NCBI RefSeq assembly: GCF_010015445.1
Contig: NC_053114.1
Coordinates: 23,108,579-23,172,578, forward strand
Length of the DNA stretch: 64,000 bases
From: Perca fluviatilis
Lineage: Eukaryota > Chordata > Actinopteri > Perciformes > Percidae
Reading direction: 5' to 3'
How positions within the stretch are numbered: the stretch's first letter is position 1; every line of letters begins with the position of its first letter. Of the stretch, positions 63,431 to 64,000 are shown piece by piece. The notes under the pieces are model-generated. The model was not told the DNA's origin and did not search any database. It saw only the letters and a list, made by a program, of their open reading frames with translations. A program made the translations under genes and the position numbers.

Positions 63431-64000
63431 ATGTAAATGTTCACAATAACCAAACCAACAAAACAAAATTTGTAGTGGCAGTAAGGGTAGAAATTCATTC
63501 AATAAGACCAATCTCATGTCCACCCTAGTTGGGACGCTTTCTTTACATCTAATAGTACAGAGCGGAACTGAAAAGAATATCAATACTACAACTCTGCTTT
63601 TTTCTATGAGAAAAAATAGACATGTTCGCTTTGCTAGAGGAGAACACACTCTGAAATGGACCAGAGATTTTAATCTTGGCAAAATCAACAACTGTCAGAA
63701 TCTGACTTACCAGTTTCTACACATGGCCAGCTCTTTTGATATGCAATTTAACAAGAGATATCAGTTGCTCTACACGGTAGCAGTGCTACGATGGCATGGC
63801 ACAGACAAGCCTCGTGTGGGGAGGATTGCAGTAGATTGAGGGGAGGAGTGGCAGTTATGGAGAAACAGACTTCATTTTTTTATTAACTTCCTTCCAATTG
63901 GTTGACGCCTGTCTGCAAGCTGCATGCAACGTGTTCAAGTTCCATTCATGCCAGGTAGAATATGCTCAGCTATGGGGAGCATGAGGGTGTCTGCTGGGGA
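63431..64000. other. Non-coding DNA, nothing recognised
   Basis: A 107-codon open frame lies at 63516-63839, but I see no recognisable domain or splice context. Confidence 0.4.

Noticed and set aside
63516..63839. 107-codon frame near the right edge
   Set aside because: No family resemblance. It could be chance or a decayed repeat, and nothing supports a gene.

Overview
This is vertebrate nuclear DNA, most likely from a teleost (probably percomorph) fish. The evidence is a split gene with GT-AG introns, tRNA-derived SINEs of teleost type, a Tc1-like transposon, many non-autonomous DNA transposons (hAT-like and TTAA-target types) and long TA microsatellites. It is not prokaryotic: there are no operons, no ribosome-binding sites and no CRISPR array.

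Only one host gene is recognisable: mettl15, the mitochondrial 12S rRNA N4-cytidine methyltransferase of the RsmH/MraW family, on the + strand. Four coding exons are visible: 30094-30230, 37848-38039, 39600-39778 and 47542-47972. They join in frame into 312 residues plus a stop. These cover the SAM-binding and catalytic core to the C terminus. The N-terminal exon(s), expected to hold the leader and the HxPVM-type motif, were not found in the 30 kb upstream.

Layout. 1-30093 is non-coding, either 5' flank or upstream introns of mettl15, and is rich in transposon relics: nested repeats at 690-1370, two inverted copies of one MITE at about 1400-1933 and 9475-10076, a composite element at 6969-8105, hAT-type MITEs at 11602-12064 and 15443-16384 (the second is one element inside another), a 687-bp palindrome at 25416-26102, a CpG-rich MITE at 26641-27209, and a complete but inactivated Tc1-like element at 27757-29362. 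30094-50200 is the mettl15 body and likely 3'UTR. Its introns hold SINEs, microsatellites, TTAA elements and a 1.3-kb hAT-type element carrying a nested TTAA element with clear target duplications. 50200-64000 is downstream DNA with further MITE copies, a 429-bp near-perfect hairpin (58594-59022), a CpG-rich repeat (59560-59830) and simple repeats. I saw no second host gene.

No new multi-gene system is evident. The most interesting material is transposon biology: a Tc1-like transposase whose catalytic spacing counts as DD38E, three nested insertions datable from intact target duplications, several TTAA-flanked elements including two giant hairpins, and a shared core sequence carried between two different sets of termini. 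On the host side, mettl15 has a Leu-to-Ala change in its D-x-G-x-S-S motif and a poor third splice donor.
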